Positions 27,052 through 36,517 of a DNA stretch of 64,000 nucleotides are shown piece after piece. Origin of the DNA: Comamonas composti DSM 21721 (lineage in GTDB: Bacteria; Pseudomonadota; Gammaproteobacteria; Burkholderiales; Burkholderiaceae_C). The position numbers and the translations under genes are program-made. Below the pieces are notes generated by a model that worked only from the letters and a program-made list of their open reading frames with translations, was not told the DNA's origin and did not search any database. The first letter of the stretch is position 1; each line of letters begins with the position of its first letter. The DNA is taken from NCBI RefSeq assembly GCF_000429845.1, contig NZ_KE386971.1, positions 124,198 to 188,197 on the forward strand, given 5' to 3'.

Positions 27052-28617
27052 TCAACGCCTGAGCAGCTCGCGCAACTTAAGACCTGCAACCCACAGAATG
27101 CCGAAATACAGCAGCATGGAGGCAAGCAGCATGGCCGCCAGCAGCCCCGCCCGTTGCAGCCCATGCGCGCGCATGCCTATCCAGTCGAAGTGCTGGCTGC
27201 CCCAGGTCAGCAGCAAGGCCAGCAGGCTGCTGGCCGCAACAACCTGGGCCAGCAGGAGAAACCAGCCGGGCCTGGGCCTGTAGACACCGCGCCTGAGGAG
27301 GCCTACGAGCAGCCAGCCCGCATTCACCAGCGCAGCCAGCCCGATCGACAAGGCCAGCCCCGTATGTGCCAGCCGAGGCACCAGCAGCAGATTCAGCAAC
27401 TGCGTGATCACCAGCACGACTATCGCTATTTTCACCGGCGTACGTATGTCCTGGCTTGCGTAGTAGCCCGGAGCCAGCACCTTGATCGCCACCAGCCCCA
27501 CCAGGCCTGCGCCATAGCCGATCAGGGCCAGGGCGATCTTGCCCACATCCTCGTCGCGCAGCGCTCCGCGGTGAAACAGCGTGGCCACCAGCGGTTCGGC
27601 AAAAGTCAGCAGCCCCACGGCACAAGGCACAGCAAGCAGCAGCACCAGGCGCAGGCCCCAGTCCAGCATGTTCGAGTAGCGCTCGTCATCACCGGCGGCC
27701 TTGGCCGAAGCCAGTTGGGGCGTGAGCACCACGCCCAGGGCCACGCCCAGCAGCGCCGTGGGAAACTCCATGAGCCGGTCTGCATAGAACAGCCAGGTCA
27801 CACTGCCCGGCTGCAGATAGGAGGCGATCTGGGTGTTGATCATCAGCGACACCTGGGCCACCCCCACACCCAGCAGGGCCGGAGCCATGAGTTTCAGAAT
27901 GCGGCGCACGCCAGCCTCGTCCCAGGCTGCGCGCAGCGCCTGCACGGACATGCCTATGCGCGGCAAAAGGCCTAGTCGCCTGAGCGCTGGCAACTGCACT
28001 CCGAGCTGCAGCACGCCGCCCAGCATGACGCCGCCGGCCATGGCGTAGATCGGCTCCACGCCTTGCTTGTCGAACCAGGGAGCGCCAAAGACCGCAGCCG
28101 CAATCATGGACAGATTGAGCAGCACGGGCGTGGCCGCAGGCACGGCAAACCGCTTCCAGGTATTGAGAACCCCGGCCGAGAGCGCCACCAGGGACATGAA
28201 GCCTATGTAGGGGAACATCCAGCGCGTCATCAGCACGGCGGCTGAATAGCCCTCGGGCGACTGGCGCATGCCGCTGGCCAGCAGCCAGACCAGCAACGGC
28301 GCGCCCACCACGCCAAGCACACAGGTCACCAGCAAGGCCCAGAACAGCAGGGTTGCCACATGCGAAATCAGGCGGCGGGTGGCCTCTTCCCCGTGCTGGG
28401 CCTTGCTGGCCGCGAGCACGGGTACAAAGGCCTGGCTGAAGGCTCCTTCGGCAAACAGGCGGCGAAACAGGTTGGGAATGCGAAATGCGACGTTGAAGGC
28501 GTCGGTGAGTGCATTGGCTCCGAACATGGAGGCCATGAGCAGATCACGCACCAGGCCCGTTACACGGGAGGCAAGCGTCAGCAGAGAGACGGTGGAGGCG
28601 GCTTTGAACAGTGACAC
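27052..28617 (-). CDS. murJ: Lipid II flippase MurJ
   Basis: Flips lipid II across the inner membrane for peptidoglycan synthesis. The 521-residue, about 14-helix MOP-superfamily protein begins SLFKAASTVSLLTLASRVTG, then FGANALTDAFNVAFRIPNLF and RRLFAEGAFSQAFVPVLA, the diagnostic MurJ N-terminus. Essential Arg and Asp residues of the central cavity lie in these segments. GTG at 28617 is the only start that gives the full N-terminus. It is divergent from rpsT by 170 bp, the classical proteobacterial mviN-rpsT arrangement. Confidence 0.96.
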   Translation of the reverse strand: MSLFKAASTVSLLTLASRVTGLVRDLLMASMFGANALTDAFNVAFRIPNLFRRLFAEGAFSQAFVPVLAASKAQHGEEATRRLISHVATLLFWALLVTCVLGVVGAPLLVWLLASGMRQSPEGYSAAVLMTRWMFPYIGFMSLVALSAGVLNTWKRFAVPAATPVLLNLSMIAAAVFGAPWFDKQGVEPIYAMAGGVMLGGVLQLGVQLPALRRLGLLPRIGMSVQALRAAWDEAGVRRILKLMAPALLGVGVAQVSLMINTQIASYLQPGSVTWLFYADRLMEFPTALLGVALGVVLTPQLASAKAAGDDERYSNMLDWGLRLVLLLAVPCAVGLLTFAEPLVATLFHRGALRDEDVGKIALALIGYGAGLVGLVAIKVLAPGYYASQDIRTPVKIAIVVLVITQLLNLLLVPRLAHTGLALSIGLAALVNAGWLLVGLLRRGVYRPRPGWFLLLAQVVAASSLLALLLTWGSQHFDWIGMRAHGLQRAGLLAAMLLASMLLYFGILWVAGLKLRELLRR

Positions 28618-28787
28618 CGTGCGAAGTGTATGCGCAGGCGCAGGAATGCCGCGGACTGCTTCTCGATTCTTTCAATCCGTAGCAAGACCCATCCCACGCG
28701 GGCTGGCGCGCCTGCGGCTCTTGCGACAGTGCATGCTACAATCGCCGGCTTCGCTGACAACATCCACAGACAACCCAAGGAATACAC

Positions 28788-29084
28788 ATGGCATCCAAGC
28801 CCACCAAAAAGAACCCCCGTCTGGCATCGGGCCGCAAGCGCGCCCGCCAGAACGTTGCGCTGAACGCAGCCAACACCTCGCTGCGCTCCAAGTACCGCAC
28901 AGCCGTGAAGAAGGTCGAAAAGGCCGTTCTGGCTGGCGACAAGGCCAAGGCCACCGAGCTGTTCGCGTCCGCCCAGTCCGTGATGGACATCGTGGCCGAC
29001 AAGGGCATCTTCCACAAGAACAAGGCTGCTCGCGACAAGAGCCGTCTGTCCGCCAAGGTCAAGGCCCTGGCCGTAGCCGCCTAA
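28788..29084 (+). CDS. rpsT: 30S ribosomal protein S20
   Basis: A 98-residue, Lys/Arg/Ala-rich helical protein that binds 16S rRNA. It begins [20 protein letters not shown] and contains [17 protein letters not shown] and [15 protein letters not shown], the S20 signature. AAGGA lies just upstream of the ATG. It stands alone and is followed by a hairpin and a strong terminator. A TACAAT at 28737-28742 may be its -10 box. Confidence 0.98.
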   Translation: MASKPTKKNPRLASGRKRARQNVALNAANTSLRSKYRTAVKKVEKAVLAGDKAKATELFASAQSVMDIVADKGIFHKNKAARDKSRLSAKVKALAVAA

Positions 29085-29100
29085 TATTTAGGCAACCGCC

Positions 29101-29120
29101 CGGATGGCTTTAACCATCCG
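29101..29120 (+). other. Stem-loop directly after rpsT
   Basis: CGGATGG-CTTTAA-CCATCCG is a perfect 7-bp stem 17 bp after the rpsT stop and 28 bp before the terminator. It may protect the mRNA 3' end. Confidence 0.5.
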
Positions 29121-29148
29121 CCGTTTGTAACGGGTGCGCTGTCAACGA

Positions 29149-29180
29149 ACAAAAAAACCGCCGCAAGGCGGTTTTTTTGT
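29149..29180. terminator. Bidirectional terminator between rpsT and the TerC/CBS gene
   Basis: A symmetric hairpin: ACAAAAAAACCGCC, loop GCAA, GGCGGTTTTTTTGT. The T-runs on both strands suit the two convergent genes. Confidence 0.92.
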
Positions 29181-29210
29181 TGCTGCATGAAGGATGCAGC
29201 CGCTTCCAGA

Positions 29211-30758
29211 TCATGGACATTCCTGGATTTGCTCCACCCGCACGGACTTGATGCGGTGCTCATCCATGTCCATGACGCGAAACCGCAGACCGCCATGCTC
29301 CAGGCTGTCGCCCTTGGCCGGCAACTGCCCGAACCGCTCCAGCAAAAATCCCGCCAGAGAGTTGTAATTCCCATCCTCGCTGACCAGGTCGTCAACGCCC
29401 AGCATGAGCTCCAGTTGGTGCAGATCCGCCGTTCCGGCCACGCTCCACTGCCCGGCTGCGATCTCCTCAACCTCCAGAGCCTCATCCTCGTCGGGAAACT
29501 CGCCGGCAATGGCCTCCAGCACATCCAGAGGCGTGACCATGCCTTGCAGCATGCCGTATTCGTCGCTGACCAGCACCAGATGCTCGCGCGCCTGACGCAA
29601 GGTATCCACCAGCTTAATCACGGAGCTGGACTCCGGAACATACATCACCGGCCGCAAGTCGCGCTCTCTGGAGATCGCGCCATGCCGGTCCAGGGCCCCG
29701 AGAAGGTCCTTGGCACGTGCAATGCCGACGACCTCGTCCAGCGAACCGCGCCCCACCGGAAACATGTTATGCGGCGTCTCCAGCAGTTGCGCCCGAATGC
29801 TCACGGGATCGCTCTCCAGATCCACCCAGCTGATGTCGGAGCGGGGCGTCATGATGGAGCGCACATTGCGCTCGGCCAGGCTCAGCACGCCACTGACCAT
29901 GTTGCGCTCCTGCGCCGCAAAGGCCGGCGGCTCCTGCTCCTGGCCCGCATCGGAGTCCTGCCGCCTGTCACGTACCGAGCTGCCGCCCAGCAGGCGCAGC
30001 ACCGACTCGGCCGTGCGCTCGCGCAAAGGCCTGCGCGCCTGGTGTCTGGCCTGGTTGCTCAGACTCCACTGGTTGAAGAACTCGATGAGTATCGAAAAGC
30101 CGATGGCCGCATAGAGATAGCCCTTGGGCAGATGAAAGCCCAGACCCTCGGCAACCAGGCTCAGGCCGATCATGAGCAAAAAGCTCAGGCACAGGATCAC
30201 CACCGTGGGATGCGCGTTCACAAAGCGCGTGAGCGGCTTGGAGGCCAGCAGCATGAGACCTATGGAGATCACCACCGCCGCCATCATCACGGGCAGATGG
30301 TTGACCATGCCGACGGCCGTAATCACGGCGTCAAGCGAGAACACCGCATCCAGCACCACGATCTGGGCCACTACCAGCGAAAAGCTCGCGTAGGCATCCG
30401 AAGACGACTCCGTGTGCTCCACGCCTTCGATTCTCTCGTGCAGCTCGGTCGTGGCCTTGAACAGCAGGAACAGGCCGCCGAGCAGAAGAATCAGCTCCCG
30501 CCCGGAAAAGCCCAGACCGAACACCTCGAACAAGGGCGTGGTCAGCGTGACCAGCCAGGAGATCGCCGAGAGCAGCGCCAGCCGCATGATGAGCGCCAGG
30601 CTCAGCCCCACGACGCGTGCCCGGTCGCGCTGATGGGGTGGCAGCTTCTCGGCAAGAATTGCAATGAAGATCAGGTTGTCTATGCCCAGCACGATCTCCA
30701 GGACCACCAGGGTCACAAGCCCTACCCAGATGGAGGGATCGGAAAGCAGCTCAAGCAT
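29211..30758 (-). CDS. TerC-family membrane protein with CBS pair and CorC domain (YegH/YoaE-type)
   Basis: A 515-residue protein. Residues 1-240 form a TerC domain with about seven helices and the metal-site motifs [15 protein letters not shown] and [18 protein letters not shown], each with a membrane Asp. A linker leads to a CBS pair (about 300-415, starting [16 protein letters not shown]) and a CorC/HlyC domain at the C-terminus ([20 protein letters not shown]). E. coli YegH and YoaE share this order. TerC proteins are linked to manganese or tellurite metal handling; the CBS domains may sense nucleotides. GGGAGG precedes the ATG. No manganese riboswitch was recognised in its leader. Confidence 0.9.
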   Translation of the reverse strand: MLELLSDPSIWVGLVTLVVLEIVLGIDNLIFIAILAEKLPPHQRDRARVVGLSLALIMRLALLSAISWLVTLTTPLFEVFGLGFSGRELILLLGGLFLLFKATTELHERIEGVEHTESSSDAYASFSLVVAQIVVLDAVFSLDAVITAVGMVNHLPVMMAAVVISIGLMLLASKPLTRFVNAHPTVVILCLSFLLMIGLSLVAEGLGFHLPKGYLYAAIGFSILIEFFNQWSLSNQARHQARRPLRERTAESVLRLLGGSSVRDRRQDSDAGQEQEPPAFAAQERNMVSGVLSLAERNVRSIMTPRSDISWVDLESDPVSIRAQLLETPHNMFPVGRGSLDEVVGIARAKDLLGALDRHGAISRERDLRPVMYVPESSSVIKLVDTLRQAREHLVLVSDEYGMLQGMVTPLDVLEAIAGEFPDEDEALEVEEIAAGQWSVAGTADLHQLELMLGVDDLVSEDGNYNSLAGFLLERFGQLPAKGDSLEHGGLRFRVMDMDEHRIKSVRVEQIQECP

Positions 30759-31005
30759 GCAAGCCTCCCGGCAGCCGGTCTGCCAAAGGCTGGCCTTGCC
30801 AAGGCTCGCGCCCGGCAGTCGAGGAAATTTCCGTGGCTTTAAAGCTTGGCATGCAAAGGTCTGCTGAGATGGTTCATGTTTTCCAGTCTAGCCAGGATGG
30901 ATGTAAATACATGTTCCCCTTCTCCTGCTCAAGACTCATTTGATTCCAATTGCAAGTCCCCCAGAGCAATCAGCACACGCTGCAACTGGAGCATACGGCT
31001 TGTGC

Positions 31006-31851
31006 TCAGCGCCCGCGCCTCGATTTTTTCTGATACGCACTGGGCGGCTGGCCAAAACTCTGCTTGAAGACGGCCGTAAAAGCGCTGGGGCTTTCATAGC
31101 CGTGGGCCAGGGCCACCTCCAGCACCGAGGCGCCCGAAGCCAGCATGGGCACGGCCAGCAAAAGCCTCACCTGCCTGCACCAGGCACCGAAGTTCAGCCC
31201 CGTCTCGCGCAGGAAAAGCCGTGCCAACGTGCGCGGATGCATGTGCAGCGCATGTGCCCACAAAGCCAGATCCACAGGCTGTGCGGGTGCATCGATGAAG
31301 CTGCGGCAGCGCTCCAGCAAGCCTGCATGGGCAGGCATGGGCACGTGCAGGGCCAGGGGCCTGGCGGTTTCGATCTCGTCGAGAATGAGCTCCATGATGC
31401 GCTCGGCGCGCCCGCCCATGGGGTAGTCCAGCGGCAGCTCCATGGCCGCCATGATGAGCTGCAGCAGCAGGGCCGAGACCTCCACCACCTGGCAGTGCGC
31501 CCAGAGCCCAGGCCTCAGGTCCGGCTCCACGAACACCGTGCGCATGGCCACGGGGCTGCCGGCCATCACGATGCCGTGGCACACGCCGGGCGGCACCCAG
31601 ACCGCACAGCCTGGCGGCACGACCCAGCTTCCGCCTTCGGCACGGATCAGCATCACGCCCTCGGTCGCATGCAGAAGCTGGGCACGCCTGTGGGTATGAG
31701 GCGGGATATAGGTGTTGGCCGGCATGTCCGTGCCATAGACCGCGACGCTGCGCATGGTCTGCTCTCCCTGCATGGGAGAGACATGGGGATCGGCCACGGG
31801 AATCAGGGCGGGCTTTCTGGTGCGCTGGCGCACGGCCTGGGGAAGGTTCAC
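31006..31851 (-). CDS. AraC-family regulator with N-terminal cupin
   Basis: A 281-residue transcription factor. The cupin effector domain (40-130) has PPHTHRRAQLLHATEGVM and WVPPGVCHGI. The C-terminal AraC domain has two helix-turn-helix units: DLALWAHALHMHPRTLARLF and SVLEVALAHGYESPSAFTAVFKQSFGQPP. The frame opens with GTG 31851; ATG 31755 has a better Shine-Dalgarno (GGAGAG), but homologues of the IPVADPHV segment favour the longer form. It is divergent from an MFS pump gene (164 bp between starts) and probably controls it. Confidence 0.88.
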   Translation of the reverse strand: MNLPQAVRQRTRKPALIPVADPHVSPMQGEQTMRSVAVYGTDMPANTYIPPHTHRRAQLLHATEGVMLIRAEGGSWVVPPGCAVWVPPGVCHGIVMAGSPVAMRTVFVEPDLRPGLWAHCQVVEVSALLLQLIMAAMELPLDYPMGGRAERIMELILDEIETARPLALHVPMPAHAGLLERCRSFIDAPAQPVDLALWAHALHMHPRTLARLFLRETGLNFGAWCRQVRLLLAVPMLASGASVLEVALAHGYESPSAFTAVFKQSFGQPPSAYQKKSRRGR

Positions 31852-32014
31852 GACTGCAAGTCCAAGTTGTCTTTTTTGCGACGATTGTTGTTAATTCTGC
31901 GCATGAATGCAATTGCAGGCCTTTCTACGATCAGCCGCTTGCCTACCAACCATCTGCAAAGGAAGCATCGATGCCTGATCTTGGCCCTCGCCCCCATTTT
32001 CTTCGGGAGGTGCA

Positions 32015-33187
32015 ATGAACCGCTCCCGTCTCGGCCTGCTCACGGGCACCCATGCCGTCAACGACCTTTATCAGGGACTGATACCTGCACTGCTGCCCTT
32101 CATGGCTCTGGAGCGCGGCTACAGCTATACCGCTGTCAGCGGTCTCATGCTTGCTGCCACCGGGCTTTCCAGCGTTGTCCAGCCTTTGTTCGGGCTGTAT
32201 GTGGATCGCGCCTCGCGCCCCTGGATGGTGCCTCTGGGCTTCATGACTGCGGCCATCGGCCTGGTCCTGGTGGGGCTGAGTGCGGATTACTGGGTCAGCT
32301 GGATTGCGGCCGTGCTCTGCGGACTGGGCATTGCCGCCTACCACCCGCCAGCCACCGTGGCTGCGCGCGCTGCGGGCGGTACATCGCAAAAGGCCATGAG
32401 CGTGTTCTCCGTGGGCGGCACGATTGGCGCATCGTTTGCGCCTTTGCTGGCCGCCTCCGTGGTCGGCGACGGCCAGTTGCATCGCAGCTGGCTGCTGATT
32501 CTGCCGGCCATCTGCATGCTTGCGATATGGATGTTCTGGACCCGGCGCGATGCACAGGGCTCGGCTTCTTCCACTGGCCCGGCCGGCATGAAGAAGACGC
32601 CCCAGACCAATGACTGGCGCGCCTTCTTCGTGCTGTGCGCCGTGATCCTGACCTGGTCCGTACCCTATGTGACCCTGATTTCCATGCTGTCCCTGTATGT
32701 GAGCCGCGAGCTCTCGGGCAGCAGCTTCATGGGCGCCGCCGCGCTCACCAGCTTCACGGCGGCCGGCGCCGTGGGCACGCTGCTCGGCGGCTGGATGGGT
32801 GACCGCTTCGGGCGCATGAGCGCCATCCGCCTGGGCTATCTGCTGGCCTTGCCCGCCATGGGAGGCCTGGTCATGACCCCCTCGCCCGCGATTGCCCTAG
32901 CCTGCGCCCTGGCTCTTGGCATCAGCATGTTTCTGCCCTTTGCACCGCAGATCACGCTGGCCCAGGACTATCTGCCACGCAACCAGGCCACGGCCAGCGG
33001 CATCACGCTGGGTCTGGCGCTGTCCATAGGCGGCATGATCGCCCCCTTGTTCGGCATGCTGTCCGATGCCCACGGCCTGCGCACCACGCTGACCGCCGTG
33101 CTGTGCGTGCTGGTCTCAGCCTGCGTGCTCGCCTGGTGCATGCGCGAGCGCCGCGATCTCCAGCCGCAGTTCATGGTGCGCACCTGA
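32015..33187 (+). CDS. MFS transporter, fosmidomycin resistance (Fsr)-like
   Basis: A 390-residue, 12-helix efflux protein. The start LGLLTGTHAVNDLYQGLIPALLPF is characteristic of the Fsr/YfnC group, followed by GYSYTAVSGLM, LFGLYVDRASRPW and AYHPPATVAARA, where AYHP is conserved in Fsr. The ATG follows CGGGAGG at four bases. The divergent AraC regulator suggests inducible efflux. The exported compound is unknown; fosmidomycin resistance is the family name only. Confidence 0.86.
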   Translation: MNRSRLGLLTGTHAVNDLYQGLIPALLPFMALERGYSYTAVSGLMLAATGLSSVVQPLFGLYVDRASRPWMVPLGFMTAAIGLVLVGLSADYWVSWIAAVLCGLGIAAYHPPATVAARAAGGTSQKAMSVFSVGGTIGASFAPLLAASVVGDGQLHRSWLLILPAICMLAIWMFWTRRDAQGSASSTGPAGMKKTPQTNDWRAFFVLCAVILTWSVPYVTLISMLSLYVSRELSGSSFMGAAALTSFTAAGAVGTLLGGWMGDRFGRMSAIRLGYLLALPAMGGLVMTPSPAIALACALALGISMFLPFAPQITLAQDYLPRNQATASGITLGLALSIGGMIAPLFGMLSDAHGLRTTLTAVLCVLVSACVLAWCMRERRDLQPQFMVRT

Positions 33188-33232
33188 GCCTCTGGATACG
33201 CTCTGACCATTCTGCGAGGGCCGAAGAGCAAA

Positions 33233-33253
33233 AAAGCACCCCCAGGGTGCTTT
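33233..33253 (-). terminator. Terminator of the DUF3579 gene
   Basis: AAAGCACCC/GGGTGCTTT is a 9-bp stem with a 3-nt loop. On the minus strand six T residues follow, 27 bp past the stop of the DUF3579 gene; on the plus strand it also ends in TTT after the MFS gene. Confidence 0.8.
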
Positions 33254-33280
33254 GGCATCTACGGCACAGCGCCTGCGGCT

Positions 33281-33586
33281 TCAGTCCGGCAGCAGGCAGG
33301 CCTCGACGACCTGCAGATGGTTGTCCTTGGCGAAGTTCAGGCAGAAGTCCCAGGCCATGGGCTCGTAGTCGCGCAGATCCTGATGCACGACCACGCATTT
33401 GACGCCGTTCATGGTCGTGGGAATGCACCAGGGCGAATAGTTGAGATGACTGCCAGGCTGGGCCCCACCAGGACGGAACTGGCTCATCACGCCGGCCAGT
33501 CTTTCAGCCCAGTCGCTGGGTCTGAAAGTCTTGCCCTCATGGGTAATGCCCTGTATGAACAGTTCTTTGCTGGAAGGGGAAACCAT
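33281..33586 (-). CDS. DUF3579 family protein
   Basis: A 101-residue cytoplasmic protein of the DUF3579 family, found mainly in betaproteobacteria next to argD/argF. Recognisable parts are FIQGITHEGKTFRPSDWAERL and SPWCIPTTMNGVKCVVV, then MAWDFCLNFAKDN. The ATG at 33586 is chosen over the adjacent TTG. It is divergent from argD and carries its own terminator. The function is unknown; conserved linkage with arginine genes suggests a regulatory or accessory role, which is inference. Confidence 0.88.
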   Translation of the reverse strand: MVSPSSKELFIQGITHEGKTFRPSDWAERLAGVMSQFRPGGAQPGSHLNYSPWCIPTTMNGVKCVVVHQDLRDYEPMAWDFCLNFAKDNHLQVVEACLLPD

Positions 33587-33849
33587 CAAAATACACGCCC
33601 AAAATAGTTAGGGCCTGCTGATGGGATCGCCACCTGCAGGCCGGATGCGGCATTTTATCTCTTGTATAAGAGTGAGTACCCAGCCCCCGAAACTACCCCA
33701 GTGCGACGTAGGTTCATTGCATGGCTGTGATGCGAAATCCGCAACGCTCGCCCATGCCGCGCCCTCTAGAATCGGGCTTCGCTGTTTTCAAGGCATCCGA
33801 GGCGAACCACCCGGATGCCGTTTACTTTCTCGCAACGGAGATTTCTGCA

Positions 33850-35046
33850 ATGACCGCTTTCATTGAGGCTGCCTCGCCCCACGTGATGAACACCTATGGC
33901 CGTTTACCCATCGCCCTGGAGCGAGGCCAAGGCTGCCGCGTGTGGGACGTGAACGGCAAGCAATACCTCGATGCGCTGGGCGGCATTGCCGTGAACACCC
34001 TGGGCCACAACCACCCCAAGCTGGTGCCCGCGCTGCAGGAGCAGATCGCCAAGCTGATCCACACCTCCAACTACTACCATGTGCCGGGCCAGGAAGTCCT
34101 GGCCAAGCTGCTGACCGAGCGCTCCAAGATGAGCAATGTGTTCTTTTGCAGCACCGGCCTAGAGGCCAACGAGGCGGCCATCAAGATCGCACGCAAGTAC
34201 GGCGTGGACAAGGGCATTGCCAAGCCCGTGATCGTGGTCTACGAGCATGCGTTCCACGGCCGCTCCATGGCCACCATGACGGCCACCTGCAACCCCAAGG
34301 TGCGCAGCGGTTTCGGCCCCCTGCTCGAAGGCTTTCTGCGCGTGCCCGTGAATGACTACGAAGCCCTAGTCAAGGCCACCGAGGCCAACCCCGATGTCGT
34401 CGCCGTGTTGATGGAGCCCATCCAGGGCGAGGGCGGCCTGCACCCCATGCGCGTGGAATACATGCAGCAGGTGCGCCAGCTGTGCGATGCCAAGGGCTGG
34501 CTCATGATGTTCGACGAAGTCCAGGCCGGCATGGGTCGCACGGGCAAGTGGTTTGCCCACCAGTGGGCGGACATCGTGCCCGACGTCATGACCCTGGCCA
34601 AGGGCCTGGGCTCGGGCGTGCCCATCGGCGCCGTGCTTGCCCATGGCGCCGCGGCCGATGTGCTGCAGCCCGGCAACCACGGCTCCACCTTCGGCGGCAA
34701 CCCCCTGGCCATGCGCGCCGGTGTGGAAACCATCCGCATCATGGAGGAAGAGAACCTGCTGGCCCACGCCACCAAGGTCGGTGCGTACCTGAAGTCCAGG
34801 CTGCAGCAGGAACTGGCCGAGGTACAGGGCGTGGTCGAAGTGCGCGGCCAGGGCCTGATCATCGGCATCGAGCTGAACAAGCCCTGCGGTGCGTTGCTGG
34901 CGGCGGGCGCCGAGGCCGGCCTGCTGTTCTCGGTGACCTCCGACACCGTGATCCGCCTGGTGCCCGCGCTCATCCTCAGCGAGGCCGAGGCCGACGAGCT
35001 CGTGACCAAGCTCAAGCCTCTGATCGTGCAATTCCTGTCTGCCTAA
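33850..35046 (+). CDS. argD: Acetylornithine aminotransferase
   Basis: PLP-dependent transaminase of arginine synthesis, converting N-acetylglutamate semialdehyde to N-acetylornithine; family members may also serve lysine synthesis. The 398-residue protein has VMNTYGRLPIALERGQG, NVFFCSTGLEANEAAIKIAR, YEHAFHGRSMATMTAT, MFDEVQAGMGRTGKWFA, and the PLP lysine in MTLAKGLGSGVPIGA. The ATG at 33850 follows ACGGAG; a longer frame to 33721 lacks homology. argF starts 9 bp after the stop, so both are cotranscribed. Confidence 0.95.
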   Translation: MTAFIEAASPHVMNTYGRLPIALERGQGCRVWDVNGKQYLDALGGIAVNTLGHNHPKLVPALQEQIAKLIHTSNYYHVPGQEVLAKLLTERSKMSNVFFCSTGLEANEAAIKIARKYGVDKGIAKPVIVVYEHAFHGRSMATMTATCNPKVRSGFGPLLEGFLRVPVNDYEALVKATEANPDVVAVLMEPIQGEGGLHPMRVEYMQQVRQLCDAKGWLMMFDEVQAGMGRTGKWFAHQWADIVPDVMTLAKGLGSGVPIGAVLAHGAAADVLQPGNHGSTFGGNPLAMRAGVETIRIMEEENLLAHATKVGAYLKSRLQQELAEVQGVVEVRGQGLIIGIELNKPCGALLAAGAEAGLLFSVTSDTVIRLVPALILSEAEADELVTKLKPLIVQFLSA

Positions 35047-35055
35047 AGGCTCTCC

Positions 35056-35985
35056 ATGCCCCATATCAAGCATTACCTGCAGTTCTCCGACTTCGCGGCC
35101 GACGAATACGCCTACCTGCTCGATCGCGCGGCCCTGATCAAGAAAAAGTTCAAGAACTACGAAAAGCACCAGACGCTGACCGACCGCACGCTGGCCATGA
35201 TCTTCGAGAAGGCCAGCACGCGCACGCGCGTGAGCTTCGAGGCCGGCATGTACCAGCTTGGCGGATCGGTGGTGCATCTGACCACGGGCGACAGCCAGCT
35301 GGGCCGCTCCGAGCCGATTGAAGACAGCGCGCGCGTGATCAGCCGCATGACCGACCTGGTCATGATCCGCACCTTCGGCCAGGAGAAGATAGAGCGCTTT
35401 GCCCAGCATTCGCGCGTGCCCGTGATCAACGGTCTGACCAACGAGTTCCACCCCTGCCAGATCCTGGCCGACATCTTCACCTTCATCGAGCACCGCGGCC
35501 CGATTGCAGGCAAGACCGTGGCCTGGGTCGGGGACGGCAACAACATGGCCAATACCTGGCTGCAGGCCGCCGATCTGCTGGGATTCAGCGTGCACCTGTC
35601 CACGCCCAGCGGCTATGAGGTCGACGAGAACCTGGCCTTTGGCGGCAAGACGCCGCGCGCGGGCTGCTACCAGGTCTTCCAGAACCCGCTGGACGCCTGC
35701 AAGGACGCCGACCTCGTGACCACCGATGTCTGGACCAGCATGGGCTACGAGGCCGAGAACGAAGCGCGCCGCAAGGCCTTTGCCGACTGGTGCGTGGACG
35801 AGGAGATGATGGCCTGCGCCAGAGGCGATGCGCTGTTCATGCACTGCCTGCCCGCACACCGTGGCGAAGAGGTCACGGCCGAAGTCATAGACGGCGCCCA
35901 GTCCGTCGTCTGGGACGAGGCAGAAAACAGAATGCACGTGCAAAAGGCGCTCATGGAGTACCTTTTGCTAGGCCGCACGGCATGA
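35056..35985 (+). CDS. argF: Ornithine carbamoyltransferase
   Basis: Makes citrulline from ornithine and carbamoyl phosphate. The 309-residue protein has the carbamoyl-phosphate motif EKASTRTRVSFEAGM, HPCQILADIFTF, VAWVGDGNNMANTW, and the ornithine loop MHCLPAHRGEEV. The gene ends LLLGRTA with three uncommon Leu codons in a row (CTT TTG CTA), whereas the body of the gene uses mainly CTG. About 160 bp downstream the same tail appears again with CTG codons (see the repeat entry), so the end of this gene has been rearranged or duplicated. Confidence 0.96.
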   Translation: MPHIKHYLQFSDFAADEYAYLLDRAALIKKKFKNYEKHQTLTDRTLAMIFEKASTRTRVSFEAGMYQLGGSVVHLTTGDSQLGRSEPIEDSARVISRMTDLVMIRTFGQEKIERFAQHSRVPVINGLTNEFHPCQILADIFTFIEHRGPIAGKTVAWVGDGNNMANTWLQAADLLGFSVHLSTPSGYEVDENLAFGGKTPRAGCYQVFQNPLDACKDADLVTTDVWTSMGYEAENEARRKAFADWCVDEEMMACARGDALFMHCLPAHRGEEVTAEVIDGAQSVVWDEAENRMHVQKALMEYLLLGRTA

Positions 35986-36166
35986 CATGCCGGGTGGCGG
36001 CGCGCCAGCGCCTGCATTCTGTTTCGGTGAAGGCTCATCTGCGCACCGCGCAGGTGAAGCAGCCCCAGGCTGCGTGCCGCAACCAAAACAGCCATGTGCA
36101 AAAGGCGCTCATGGAGTACCTGCTGCTGGGCCGCCAGCCCGGCTGATTCAGCACGGGCTCATCTGC
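35924..36166 (+). repeat. Tandem duplication of the argF 3' end with inverted repeats
   Basis: The end of argF (35924-35980, encoding HVQKALMEYLLLGR) recurs at 36085-36137 with synonymous changes and its own stop at 36144-36146. Both copies are followed by the same 11 bp GGCTCATCTGC (36032-36042 and 36156-36166). Between the copies AAACAGAATGCA (35925-35936) returns as a perfect inverted copy at 36013-36024. Small hairpins lie at 36039-36053 and 36059-36073. CGGCATG-A-CATGCCG spans the argF stop. Copy 2 is not in the argF frame. Confidence 0.8.
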
Positions 36167-36201
36167 ATTCACCAACCATGCACTTGAGCCCCGGCACATT
36201 C

Positions 36202-36240
36202 AAACACCGCCTGCAGGCCGCTCGCCCGCAGGCGGTGTTT
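36202..36240 (+). terminator. Probable terminator of the argD-argF operon
   Basis: A perfect 13-bp stem, AAACACCGCCTGC (36202-36214) with GCAGGCGGTGTTT (36228-36240), and a 13-nt loop. Few T residues follow (TTTGCGTT). From here to 36517 I see no gene or other site. Confidence 0.7.
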
Positions 36241-36517
36241 GCGTTCGGGGCCCATGCCCTGCGCCATCCGCGCATTGCCCGGCATACGCGTGTGCCCTCG
36301 GTCTACGGGCCGCGCAGGCGCTTTGCGGCCAGAGTCCAGGCGCTGTACGTGCGCATACACACCTTTTATCTGAAGTTCCTCCAGGGCCACACCTAGTGCC
36401 CCGGCCAGGCGCCCTGCCCGTTCGCTGCGGCAGATGCGCGCCTTTCCTGTCGATTCCTGTCCTGGCCGGCCTGCGCTGTTGCGCAGCCCGGCCCGTCGTC
36501 GATGGCCTGGAGCTTTC

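Noticed and set aside
29187-30842. A 551-residue open frame on the plus strand opposite the TerC/CBS gene
   Set aside because: It is His/Gln-rich with no domain, a mirror of the high-GC coding strand. The minus-strand protein has clear TerC, CBS and CorC motifs.
30759-31005. Possible manganese (yybP-ykoY) riboswitch before the TerC gene
   Set aside because: TerC genes often have one, but I do not see the conserved blocks in the leader on the minus strand.
36178-36396. A 72-codon frame after the argF duplication
   Set aside because: It runs through the argF terminator hairpin, has no good Shine-Dalgarno and gives an Arg/His-rich product without family likeness.
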